Below are positions 48,201-55,709 of a DNA stretch of 64,000 nucleotides, one piece after another. Position 1 is the stretch's first letter. Every line of letters starts with the position of its first letter. The translations under genes and the position numbers were made by a program. This DNA comes from Aspidiotus rigidus (lineage: Eukaryota; Arthropoda; Insecta; Hemiptera; Diaspididae): positions 6,060,001-6,124,000 of the forward strand of contig JAVHKY010000008.1 in NCBI GenBank assembly GCA_035079385.1. The letters are read 5' to 3'. The notes below the pieces were generated by a model. The model made no database searches, had not been told where the DNA came from, and saw only the letters and a list, made by a program, of their open reading frames with translations.

Positions 48201-48793
48201 TAAAATAATTCTTCAGTTAAGTGGATGAGAGAAAGCTTGCGTTTCAGTTTTCTGGAATAAATAAATCCGTTGCGTTCAGATAATGTGGCAATAGTTTTAA
48301 ATTGCTTGTTAAAAGCCCGAACGCTCAAGACAGGTTCAGTCAAATCCGGAATGAATTGTACATTACGTATAACCAAGTGTGATTCAATTTTGTTGAAATG
48401 CAGTGCCAATGGGAAATCCCCCTCCCCACACGATATTCCTTCAGACTTACCTCCCGCATATTTCACCTTACAAGGTTTAGTATGAGGACGATAATTTATT
48501 AAAATTGACACATCGTTTGTTGCTACATGCGTGGCACCTGAGTCCACTAGCATGGCATACTGTCTTTCAAACTTTAATTTATTAATTATTTCGGATAACT
48601 TACTTTTCTGCTCTTCTTTCTTCGCATCACGATTTTTGTCATTCCACCAACAATCCTTGGCAAGATGATTAAATTTATTGTGGACAATTACTGGCCTTAT
48701 GGAAAAACATTCCACACTTGAAACAGCGATTGCGTTTCTTCTCCTCCGCGTCCATTTTTGACAATTTTTCCAATTGTTCTTTCGAGTAGACAT
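45275..48793 (-). CDS. pol: Ty1/copia Pol: protease, integrase, RT, RNase H
   Basis: Polyprotein that matures the particle, copies the RNA and inserts the DNA. Counting from the first Met of the open frame (1,172 codons): the first ~36 residues overlap gag in another frame and are probably not translated as such. Then come a half zinc knuckle (KFNHLAKDCW, 40-49), aspartic protease LVDSGAT (82-88), the GAG-pre-integrase H252/H257 with C285/C288, integrase D315, D381 and E417 (exactly D-35-E), RT with QIDFKSAFLNGD (769-780) and YVDD (855-858), and RNase H with YVDADHGG (1016-1023), E1057/E1060, EDNNAAIG (1094-1101) and the tail DQLADILTK. All catalytic residues are present and no internal stop exists. 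The usual Asp near KHI(D/E) is Glu here (KHIELIYLKA). The start is undecided because expression probably depends on Gag. Confidence 0.95.
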   Translation of the reverse strand: MSTRKNNWKNCQKWTRRRRNAIAVSSVECFSIRPVIVHNKFNHLAKDCWWNDKNRDAKKEEQKSKLSEIINKLKFERQYAMLVDSGATHVATNDVSILINYRPHTKPCKVKYAGGKSEGISCGEGDFPLALHFNKIESHLVIRNVQFIPDLTEPVLSVRAFNKQFKTIATLSERNGFIYSRKLKRKLSLIHLTEELFYVPMKVIKSESHLFKEDPSQTSKVRINHLTSKLPKRKKYTPLQKSKLELEGAKWHRRFAHVNASYINRLKYVTVGTNDYICNSKTETCLCCGLAKMTRKSFKKERERATRPGEIIHADLMGKITPPTFVDKNVYILVFLDDYSHYLQTFLLKSKADVHECITEGYRFIQSHFPTTGQFRLFRTDQGTEFKNDKVESVLKKYGAEFDFSEAHVHEHNGKAERCNREIQEWGRALMLEAGFPTALWGLAVQTATYLHNRLPHAPINQLTPFEKFFEKVPDVSNVRIFGSRCLFFDDDVNKGDKVQPRAKITYLCGFTNTGYELYERSTNKVLKGCNVLVQEFKQYRNDFPDEKYELFNLLNRDASEITAANNDSEQLNPENNALETPSVIKIAERPKVIQPKIQTRSHTKKLQNNSNVNINSMNIQSSETEKGFDNPLNINASITDTTSKNYFDNYGVYNKYDYIFTENSISYKQATTGDNKELWEKPIENELKAMVDYNVWEIVERQPGQKVIPLKWIFTIKTDGTYKARIVARGDLDKEDYNKSEVSCPTPAFSTIRWFLAVAMKDKWPLIQIDFKSAFLNGDIDREKFVSIPEGLDYDKNKFVCRLNKAIYGLAIAPRCWYQKLSTYLQQIKLTSSFREPCIYYRCENEDIVLLLVYVDDCLITSNKQSLLDKTLESIKEKFVIKNLGFPKRFLGIDFVCEGDFLYIHQMQLVNDLLKEFRMKTCNKVTTPMVPIGDHKGQTPDVDRAFPYKKAIGSTLYISNVTRPDTAFSVNFAARAQAAPKDIDVTNVKRIFKYLCTNRDLGLVYGNLGEGFECYVDADHGGDRETRRSTTGYIILFNGCVVAYCSRRQNCLAESSGEAEYIAICEAARDVLFLARLTEEILGKVAYPIKIFEDNNAAIGKCLNTTSKGRLKHIELIYLKAREYFDNQLLIPIKIAGSDQLADILTKPLVKEPFSKLRDRIMSTIPTVKEN
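48675..48700 (-). other. Gag-Pol frame change within the zinc-knuckle region
   Basis: Gag ends at TAA 48675-48677 only two codons after the last Cys of its knuckle. The +1 frame immediately continues with the C-terminal half of a second knuckle (NHLAKDCW). The first two cysteines of that second knuckle are absent. Either a small deletion removed them and broke the frame, or the element uses a +1 shift here. The Ty1 shift heptamer CTTAGGC is not present in the overlap. Confidence 0.6.
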
Positions 48794-50810
48794 CCTTCAA
48801 CGCTTTGGCTCGGAAAGTTTCTTTATTTTCCGGCAGTTTCTCCTTGTAGGTTGAAGGTGGTTGTACAGTCTTATAGGATGAGGTTGATGGCTTCTTGCTT
48901 GAAAAAGACATTTCTTTTGGGTTTGAGGCGCGAGGCTTCTTCCACTTTGGTTTATCATCAATTTCGGCATTACGTTTCTTACCTTTAAAAGAATTGATAC
49001 ATATTAAATCATTCTGACTATCGCTACTAGGTAGAGCTGAAAAAGAAGAATGATTAGACTGACAGTTTTTATTTAAATCAGTATCGTCTGCAAGAGAATA
49101 TTCATTAAGATGACAGCTTGTATATGAAACAGACTGATTATTATTAGCAAGTGATCGTACTATATTTTTACCTTTTTCACTTCTGTCTTTTTCGGCTGTT
49201 GGTACTCTTTGAAAACGTTCCTTCACTAACGCATATGTAACATCTACTGGATCCATTTGAGTGATCTCGTTGTAAAATGAAAAGAAACTTGTCGTCGGAT
49301 CGCGTATTCCCTCAATCTTCTGTAAAAACTTTATGGCTAAATCATAATCAGAAAAGGTAGAACCACGACCTTCCAGTTCCGTTTTCATTCGTTCAAAATC
49401 GCCAATAAATCTTTCTTTGGAGAAGTTGGATCTGAAGATGATGTTATTGAACTTTTCTTCCAATTTGACCTTCTCATGGACCGTTGAGTATTCGTATAGC
49501 TTTTTGATCATCTCGACCGCATCAAATGTACATGTAGCACTGCCAATTGCATTCTTAATATTCTTAGATACTGTGGCTCTAATGAATGTAAGGGCACTTT
49601 TGTCCAGCATTGTACGGTAGTCAGGTGAAATCTCAATCAAACCTTCTCCACATTTTGCTTGCACAAAAGGAAGAAGTTTAAGGGAGCCTAATTCGATATC
49701 AACCATATTTCTCCACTCTCTATAATTGACAGTACCAGCTAACTTTTCATGTTCAGCAAAATGTCTCAAGGTCATACGCGGTGCATTATATGCTTTATCT
49801 AAAGCATTCCATTTTTCTTGTTCTCCAGAAAGCACCGAATTTCGTGAAGTTTCATTAGATCCCGACATTGTTTTATTGATGAACTCAGACATAGTATGTA
49901 TGAGTCGTCGAACATCCTGAGAGTCAATTCTCTCATTAACAGAGGAGCGAAATTTTTGATATCCAGTCCAATGACCATGTCTCCCTGGAGTATAACTTCG
50001 AACGTTACTGCGAGAACGCACGCTATTTGTGCTTCTACTACTACAAGTTCTACTTGACGGGCTGCGCCGACGCGACGTATTACAATACAAACGATCACGA
50101 GAGTGACGACGATTTGAGCGATCGGGGGAGCGATGACAAGAGGAACGATCGCGAGAGCGATGACGACAAGGGGAGTGATCGCGAGAGCGATTATGAGCGG
50201 AGCGATCGCGAGAGCGATGACGACGAGGGGAACGATCGCGAGAGCGATTACGAGCGGAGCGATCGCGAGAGCGATGACGACGAGGGGAACGATCGCGAGA
50301 GCGATTTTGTAAAGGACTTACCTCATCAGCATGAGAAGTTGAAAGATTTACCGGTTGAAGAACATGACAATGTTGAATTGGAGGGTTAATTTCATGGTTC
50401 GTCGATGACGCTACCAGTGGCTGCCACGCAATGGATGATAGATCTTCACCTCGCTTTCTCCTTTCGTTGACTCGTAGTTTCTCAGTTAGCGCTTTTTCAT
50501 TCCTCATATTGGCAATTTCAATTCGTAATTTTTCACGTTCGGCACGCATCTCCTTTATTTTATCAACCTCCCTTTTCTTTGCTTCACGTAGCTGTTTTAT
50601 TCTAGCAGTATTGGTGATTCGTTGACTACCATGTTTATTACTCGAATCTGTTTCTGTATTCACTGATGTTACATTAATCGGACTTACTGTTCTTTCCAAA
50701 GTTAGTTGACTGGCGGAATCCAAATTATCATTGGTATTTTCTTCTTGTTTGACATCCGATGCCAGTAACTTTTCTTCCTCGATAAGACCAACGCGTTCGT
50801 TGTCTGTCAT
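48675..50810 (-). CDS. gag: Ty1/copia Gag with RS-repeat domain and zinc knuckle
   Basis: Structural protein that builds the virus-like particle and binds the element RNA. It has 711 codons, starting at 50810, about 330 bp inside the 5' LTR. Order of parts: an acidic N-terminus (1-60), a charged helix likely to form a coiled coil (about 68-120), an arginine/serine-rich segment (about 169-273) built of 19-residue repeats such as SRDRSPRRHR, a copia-type Gag core (about 340-510), a Ser-rich linker, and a CCHC zinc knuckle (C696, C699, H704, C709) just before the stop. Most copia-type Gag proteins are shorter and lack an RS segment. Pol follows with an overlap of 119 bp in the +1 frame. The RS domain resembles those of SR splicing factors. 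Whether it is phosphorylated or nuclear is unknown. Confidence 0.93.
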   Translation of the reverse strand: MTDNERVGLIEEEKLLASDVKQEENTNDNLDSASQLTLERTVSPINVTSVNTETDSSNKHGSQRITNTARIKQLREAKKREVDKIKEMRAEREKLRIEIANMRNEKALTEKLRVNERRKRGEDLSSIAWQPLVASSTNHEINPPIQHCHVLQPVNLSTSHADEVSPLQNRSRDRSPRRHRSRDRSARNRSRDRSPRRHRSRDRSAHNRSRDHSPCRHRSRDRSSCHRSPDRSNRRHSRDRLYCNTSRRRSPSSRTCSSRSTNSVRSRSNVRSYTPGRHGHWTGYQKFRSSVNERIDSQDVRRLIHTMSEFINKTMSGSNETSRNSVLSGEQEKWNALDKAYNAPRMTLRHFAEHEKLAGTVNYREWRNMVDIELGSLKLLPFVQAKCGEGLIEISPDYRTMLDKSALTFIRATVSKNIKNAIGSATCTFDAVEMIKKLYEYSTVHEKVKLEEKFNNIIFRSNFSKERFIGDFERMKTELEGRGSTFSDYDLAIKFLQKIEGIRDPTTSFFSFYNEITQMDPVDVTYALVKERFQRVPTAEKDRSEKGKNIVRSLANNNQSVSYTSCHLNEYSLADDTDLNKNCQSNHSSFSALPSSDSQNDLICINSFKGKKRNAEIDDKPKWKKPRASNPKEMSFSSKKPSTSSYKTVQPPSTYKEKLPENKETFRAKALKDVYSKEQLEKLSKMDAEEKKRNRCFKCGMFFHKASNCPQ
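50105..50305 (-). repeat. 57-bp in-frame repeat encoding the RS segment
   Basis: GCGAGAGCGA recurs at 50181, 50238 and 50295, a period of 57 bp or 19 codons, with poorer units on the left. The acidic frame on the opposite strand (50027-50389) is its mirror and not a gene. Confidence 0.85.
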
Positions 50811-51120
50811 TCTTTTTATTTATAATCACAATTCTTACCCAGAAATAAAAAATAAGTTCTGGCCGCGCAAGGTGAGTAAGCGCACTAATGATAATATCAC
50901 CAACGTAGAATGTATGATATCACCCGGTATCGCACGAACAAAGAGAACAATGAACAAGCGAGATACGCGAGATTTTTGTGTGTTATCCACAGTACGCCGG
51001 TACGCGAACCAAAAACGCTTAACAGCAAACCAATGACGAACTTTAAAGTTAAACTGAGTGTTTATTATTCATTCACCTTAATTAATCACAAACACTTGTT
51101 TTAGCCGTAAAGAAAAAAAG
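50811..51120 (-). other. 5' leader of copia element
   Basis: About 310 bp between the primer-binding site and gag, presumably holding RNA packaging signals. No frame of note. Confidence 0.6.
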
Positions 51121-51138
51121 GCCACGACTCTGCAACCA
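51121..51138 (-). promoter_or_regulatory. Primer-binding-site-like sequence
   Basis: Directly inside the 5' LTR the element reads TGGTTGCAGAGTCGTGGC. TGG against the LTR is what pairing with a tRNA 3' CCA end requires. I could not name the tRNA. Copia itself uses an internal tRNA fragment, so a 3'-end primer would be a difference worth noting. Confidence 0.6.
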
Positions 51139-51329
51139 TGATATTATACTATATACAGTGACTGTTAGATCGACCGAACGTGCTCATAGCCTGGACTCAA
51201 CTAACTGTACAGTCGGTCGGCCCACAGTCTTTCTTAACTATACTTTCCATTCTGTTGATCGTACATCTTTAGTTAGTAATGTCTAGGAAGTTGGGTGGTG
51301 AGTGTGCTGAGTAGGTACACTGTCTAACA
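51139..51329 (-). repeat. 5' LTR of copia element, 191 bp
   Basis: Reads identical to 44312-44502. It should hold the promoter. On the element strand an AT-rich TATATAGTATAATATCA stretch lies at its inner end. Confidence 0.95.
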
Positions 51330-51334
51330 GTATC
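51330..51334 (+). repeat. 5-bp target site duplication of copia element
   Basis: GTATC, matching 44307-44311. Confidence 0.85.
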
Positions 51335-51729
51335 AAATTTTAAAGTTCATTGTTGAAGGATAGCTTTGAAACAGTATCTGAGTAGTTCCAGGAGTGGAAT
51401 TTAGAGAAATTTTTCAAGATCCTCAGAAGATTTGAAAGAGAGAAAATATTCTAGCTAATCAGAGGCTGTGTTGGTAAGAATTTATATGTGCGTCACTCAT
51501 CATCGCGTGAGGGCCGTACTGAACAAAATTAAGTAGACTTTTGATGTACATCTACGATCAAATTATATATACAGGGTGGACCAGAAAGATGTTTGCGCTA
51601 AATCTGTTTTAGCGCACGAACGCAAAACGTTAGACGTATTAGTTTGAATGTACGAATTTTGTATCTCAATTTTATCTTCAATTTGAGTCATATCTGAAGT
51701 TTCTACAACTTTTCTGAGCCGAGTTATGG

Positions 51730-52515
51730 ACCAAAATGTACCGAAATATTAGAGCAGGGGTGCCCAAAGTTGTAAATTATCGAAAAACAATTTTCCATGA
51801 TTGAAAGAATCGCGTAATCTTCAAAGTGTCCTCCGATCCTGCAATAAAATTTAGGGCTAAATCTGAATAAAATTGTTAAAAAATTCTGCGAAGCACCAAA
51901 ATGGGTTAATGGCCCCAAAACGGTTTAAAATTTCCCGAAAATGAAAAAACCGCCTAATCTTTGAAGTTTTTCCCGCTTCTGAGAAAAAATTTAGCGCTGA
52001 ATCTGAATAAAATTCTTAAAAAATTCTGCGAACCACCAAAATGGGTTAACGGCCCCAAAAAGGTTCAAAATTTCCCCAAAATGAAAAAACCGGCTAATCT
52101 TCGAAGTTTTTCTCGCTTCTGAGAAAAAATTTAGAGCTGAATCTAAATAAAACTGTTAAAAAATTCTGCGAAGCACCAAAATGAATTAATGGGCTCAGTG
52201 AGGGTCAAACTTTTCCCAAAATGATAAAACCGCCTAATCTTCGAAGTTTTTCTCGATTCCAAGATAAAATTTAGCGCTGAATCTGGAAATAAAATTGTTA
52301 GAAAATTTTGCGAAGCACCAAAATGGGTTGATGGGGCCCAAAAAAAGTCAAAATTTCCCCAAAATGATAAAATTGCCCAACCTTCAAAGTTTTTCTCATT
52401 TCTGAGATAAAATTTAGCGCAGAATCTGAATAAAATTGTTAAAAAATTCTGCGAAACACCTAAATGTATTAGTGGGACCAAAAAGGGTCAACATTTCTCC
52501 AGAACGAAAAAATCG
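51730..52515. repeat. 140-bp tandem array, about 6 units
   Basis: 'attctgcga' recurs at offsets of 140, 140, 142 and 141 bp from 51883 to 52453. These are the same units as at 32.2-33.6 kb, reversed, with fewer copies. Confidence 0.88.
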
Positions 52516-52521
52516 CCTAAC

Positions 52522-52714
52522 TTAAGAATTAATTATTTGTCTGGACGGATTATATAAATAGAGAGTCGAATATGTCCGGCACTGCTAGAATGACAGTCGT
52601 TACTGTCGAAACGTCGGGTTTTTAATTAATAGATAAATAAATAGTCATTTATTTGTTTATTTTTTGAATTTTTCATATTTTGGACGGCAGTGCCGGACAT
52701 ATTCGACTCTCTAT
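52522..52714. mobile_element. Nested insertion with 28-bp inverted repeat and 12-bp duplication
   Basis: AAATCGCCTAAC occurs at 52510-52521 and at 52715-52726, flanking the insert. Inside, ATAGAGAGTCGAATATGTCC and the following bases up to CACTGC (28 bp) are repeated inverted near the right end. Between them lie a GACAGT...ACTGTC stem and GAAACGTCGG, resembling motifs at the ends of Penelope-like elements. A truncated, inverted Penelope-type insertion is plausible. Confidence 0.5.
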
Positions 52715-54225
52715 AAATCGCCTAACCTTCAAAGTTTTTCTTGATTCTAGGGTAAAATTGTGTGCTGAGGTGAAAAAAAACTGTTGAACTCTCATTGTCA
52801 AAAAAGAACAGGAGTTTTTGCGAAAGCACCCGCCTTGGTCATACACGGGGCCTCAGTCGATCTATGTTGAACCCAGGGATCATTCGCCTGCCTCTTTCAA
52901 ACACGGGATCTTGATCGTTCTCTCACCGCGAGCTCATGACAAAAGTTGAGCTTGACGGTATCATTCCCTCCTCCGGGTGAAACCCCGAGAAATTCCGGGC
53001 ATTAGTCTGCCTCAATCAAAGACTGAGCTGTAGCTGATCGCTCATCACGAGCAAGACCGAATTTGCGGTATCCCCCCATTGCCTGAATCAAGGAGTTTTT
53101 GCACTTTGGCCCGCTTCGTTCATAGATGAGGCGTCAGTTTACCTCTCATTGCAAGCATGCAACAGATGACCAACTTTGCGTTCTTTGACAGAAACTAAGA
53201 GCTTTCGCACTTTTTCCGCTGTGATCATACGCAGAGCCCTAGTCGGTCTCTCACCGCGAACCCTCAACGAAAGATGAATTTGTCGTCTTCCTCAAATCCC
53301 CCAAATGAGAAGAATTTTCCGTAATTTCCTCTTTGGGATCTGTCATCCGACGCTTGTCGATCTCTCACTCCGCGAGCCCTCAACGGCAGACGAACTTGTC
53401 GACATTTCTTCCATCCCCTGAATCAACAATTTTACTGCAGAATGAGAAAAATTTTCTATTTTTTATTTTGGAGATCATCTAGGATCATTACCGTATTATT
53501 CCCAAACTCGGCGCTAAATTTTACTTCAGAATTGAAAACAACTTTTGAAGATTACGCAATTTTTCATCATGGAGGTTTTTTGATTCTCTTTGAGCCCATC
53601 ATCCCGTTTTGGTGCTCCGAGTGTGTTTTTAGCATTTTTTTCGGACTCAGCGCAAAAGTCCACTTGAAAATCGAATTGAAATTTGAAAGTTTGAACGATT
53701 TTCCAATTTAGGGAAATTTTGACCTTTTTTGGGCCCATTAACCCATGTCGGTGCTTCGAGGAATTTTTGAAACATTTTTTTCGGACTCAGCGCAAAATTC
53801 TACTTAGAAATTGGAATACAATTCAAAAGTCTGAATAATTTTCCAACTTGGGGGAATTTTGACCCTTTTTGGGCCCGTTACGGTGCTTTTTAGGATTTTG
53901 TTACTATTTTTCTCGTTTTTTCCATCCAAATTTACTTAAGAAAGAAATAATTTGATTATTAAAATTTTCGAAATTCAGCTCAATACTGTAAATTAATTAA
54001 TTTTCAAGCTCTATTTGGGAACCCTCGCGATTTGATGAATTTTCGGCACATTTTGGTCCATAACTTGGCTCAGACAAGTTGTAGAAACTTTGGATGTGGC
54101 TCAAATTAAAGATAAAATTGAGATACAAAATTCGTACATTCAAACTATACGTCTAGCGGTTTTGCGCTACGACAGATTTCGCGCAAACACCCATTCAACT
54201 GGTAACATCTTTCTGGTCCACCCTA

Positions 54226-54665
54226 TATATGATAGGAGAGGGACTTGGAAAAATGTCGACTCGAGATAGACACATTTAGACTCTGAAACTATATCATACT
54301 AGGTTTATAGTAGGTCTAGGCCTTCTTTATATTAGCTCTATCTAGGCCTAGGCTTCCTTGAACTCTCAATACCAATACCCATTTGACTCATAAAACAGGT
54401 TCCCTGTGTTCCTCGTTCAACTTCGTTAAGGAAGCCATCGTTTTTCTATGTCCCCCTCCTATTATATATGGCTTGAATGTCCAATTTTTTCTAAGTCCCC
54501 CTCCTACCATATATAGTGCGATAGTCGAAATTTTTTGTAAGTTCCCCTCCTATCATATATAACTCGAGAGTTGTAATTTTTCATATTTTTTCCTGGACGG
54601 CGGACGGCAAATTTCTCAAAAAGCCCCCCATAAAACAGGTTCCCTGTTAAAATTTCTACCGTACA
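54226..54665. repeat. Family A element copy, reverse orientation
   Basis: 'ggtctaggccttctttat', 'ctaggcttccttgaa', CATAAAACAGGTTCCCTG, 'cgttcaacttcgttaagg', then about three poor 45-bp units, the GGACGGCGG stretch and a second CATAAAACAGGTTCCCTG at about 54627-54644. Confidence 0.7.
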
Positions 54666-54793
54666 AGCATAGTTGGTTCTGACCTCCTGTAAGGATTTTG
54701 CTCTGACTTATTCTTATCTGACATGTATGTGTACATGTCTTCAGGCTGGGGTCGGTCTAAAATTTGCGTCACGCAACGTGACACTACGCTTTC

Positions 54794-54817
54794 CGACGTC
54801 ATCAATGACCTTGACCT
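54794..54817 (+). promoter_or_regulatory. CRE-like plus TGACCTTGACCT
   Basis: CGACGTCA (54794-54801, one base off the palindrome), a 4-bp gap, TGACCTTGACCT at 54806-54817, followed by ATTTTAGG as at 7.63 kb. Confidence 0.3.
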
Positions 54818-54899
54818 ATTTTAGGGATTTGGAAATATTTCGACCTTTAGCCTACTGTACACTAGATTCGACTTGAAAAATTTCGACTTTTATAGGCCT

Positions 54900-55300
54900 A
54901 ATAATTATGTTTTTGAGCAGGGGGTCAGTCTGAAATCTGCGTCTCGCGACGCTTTCTGTCGTCATGTCAAGGTCACTGATGACGTCATAAAGCGTCGCTT
55001 CGCGTGACGCAGTGACACAGATTGCAGACTGAGCCTCAGACGACAGACATTCATCCGATTGTGACTTTACCAGGCTGACCTACGACGTCATCAAACTGTG
55101 ACGTCACAGACCCCGCCCCCAAGCTATATTATGATAAGAGGAAGACTTGAAAAAATTCATGGGTTCTTCAACGAAGTTGAACAAGGGGAGGTAGGGAATC
55201 TGTTTTAAGGGGATGTGGGATCTGGAAAATGTAGATTGTAACGTCACAAACCCAGTTTTTAGAGCTATATAATATGTATAATAGGAGCCGGACTTGAAGG
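54900..55300. repeat. Family A related fragments
   Basis: 'gtgacgtcacagaccccgcc' with 'aagctatattatgata' and then GGGAATCTGTTTTAAGG, in the same order as at 41.6 kb. Confidence 0.55.
54967..54987 (-). promoter_or_regulatory. TCAAGGTCA plus TGACGTCA
   Basis: TCAAGGTCA at 54967-54975, a 4-bp gap, TGACGTCA at 54980-54987. Reverse orientation of the composite found 170 bp to the left. Confidence 0.3.
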
Positions 55301-55448
55301 AAAACTGATCTATGAAGTCATGAGATTGTAGGCAGTCTGGATAGGGAATTTCGGAAGTTGAGCTGAGGATACGAGGAAGTTGGCAATTAATATTAGGGTG
55401 TGAAAGTGGAGAGGAGGTTCGGCTACTTGAGCAAAATTGATAGTCGCA

Positions 55449-55700
55449 ATCCGTCGGCCTAGAGTCAAAATGTTGTAACTCCCAAATTCGTGGTCTTCTT
55501 TCTGCAACGTAGTAAGCTTGAGGCTTGAGTATTTCTGTGGAAAGCTGATGAAGTGACTTCGCACCTTGCTGGTACCATTGATAGTGTAAATACTCTTCTC
55601 CAAAATGAATGCAGTTTTTTTACCTCTGTAGAGTCAGTGTAGACTGCTGTAGCGAATCTGTAAAATGGTGTTACGACATTTTGACTCTAGGCCGACGGAT
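55449..55700. mobile_element. 31-bp inverted-repeat unit of 252 bp (MITE candidate)
   Basis: Arms 55449-55479 and 55670-55700 are complementary with one mismatch, starting ATCCGTCGGCCTAGAGTC. The spacer of ~190 bp shows no coding. No target duplication was found. The frame 55310-55603 overlaps the left arm and is not supported. Confidence 0.5.
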
Positions 55701-55709
55701 CCTAAATGC

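Larger units (their letters stand above)
44312..51329 (-). mobile_element. Complete Ty1/copia LTR retrotransposon, 7,018 bp
   Basis: Two 191-bp LTRs that read identical by eye, a 5-bp target duplication (GTATC), a primer-binding-like site, a purine tract, and gag and pol in the order protease, integrase, RT, RNase H. Integrase before RT defines Ty1/copia. The element runs on the minus strand, so its 5' LTR is at 51139-51329. LTR identity indicates recent insertion. The gag and pol frames are offset by +1, with the break lying in the zinc-knuckle region, so this copy may be unable to make Gag-Pol unless frameshifting occurs. Confidence 0.96.
51572..54225. mobile_element. Large TIR element with internal arrays, copy 2 (inverted)
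   Basis: Ends CAGGGTGGACCAGAAAGATG at 51572 and its complement at about 54225, with TA-rich flanks (ATATATA left, ATATAT right). It is the reverse complement of the 30.8-33.8 kb copy: first about six 140-bp units (51720-52510), then the central ~110-bp array (52800-53430), then opposite-facing units (53440-53960) and the second TIR. Its left TIR lacks about 18 bp present in the others. A separate insertion sits inside at 52522-52714. The frame 51724-51918 (-) corresponds to 33482-33676 (+) because the DNA is shared. Confidence 0.85.

Noticed and set aside
50027..50389. Acidic 120-codon ORF on the plus strand
   Set aside because: Exact antisense of the Gag RS repeats. Asp/Glu/Arg/Ser codons mirror Arg/Ser codons.
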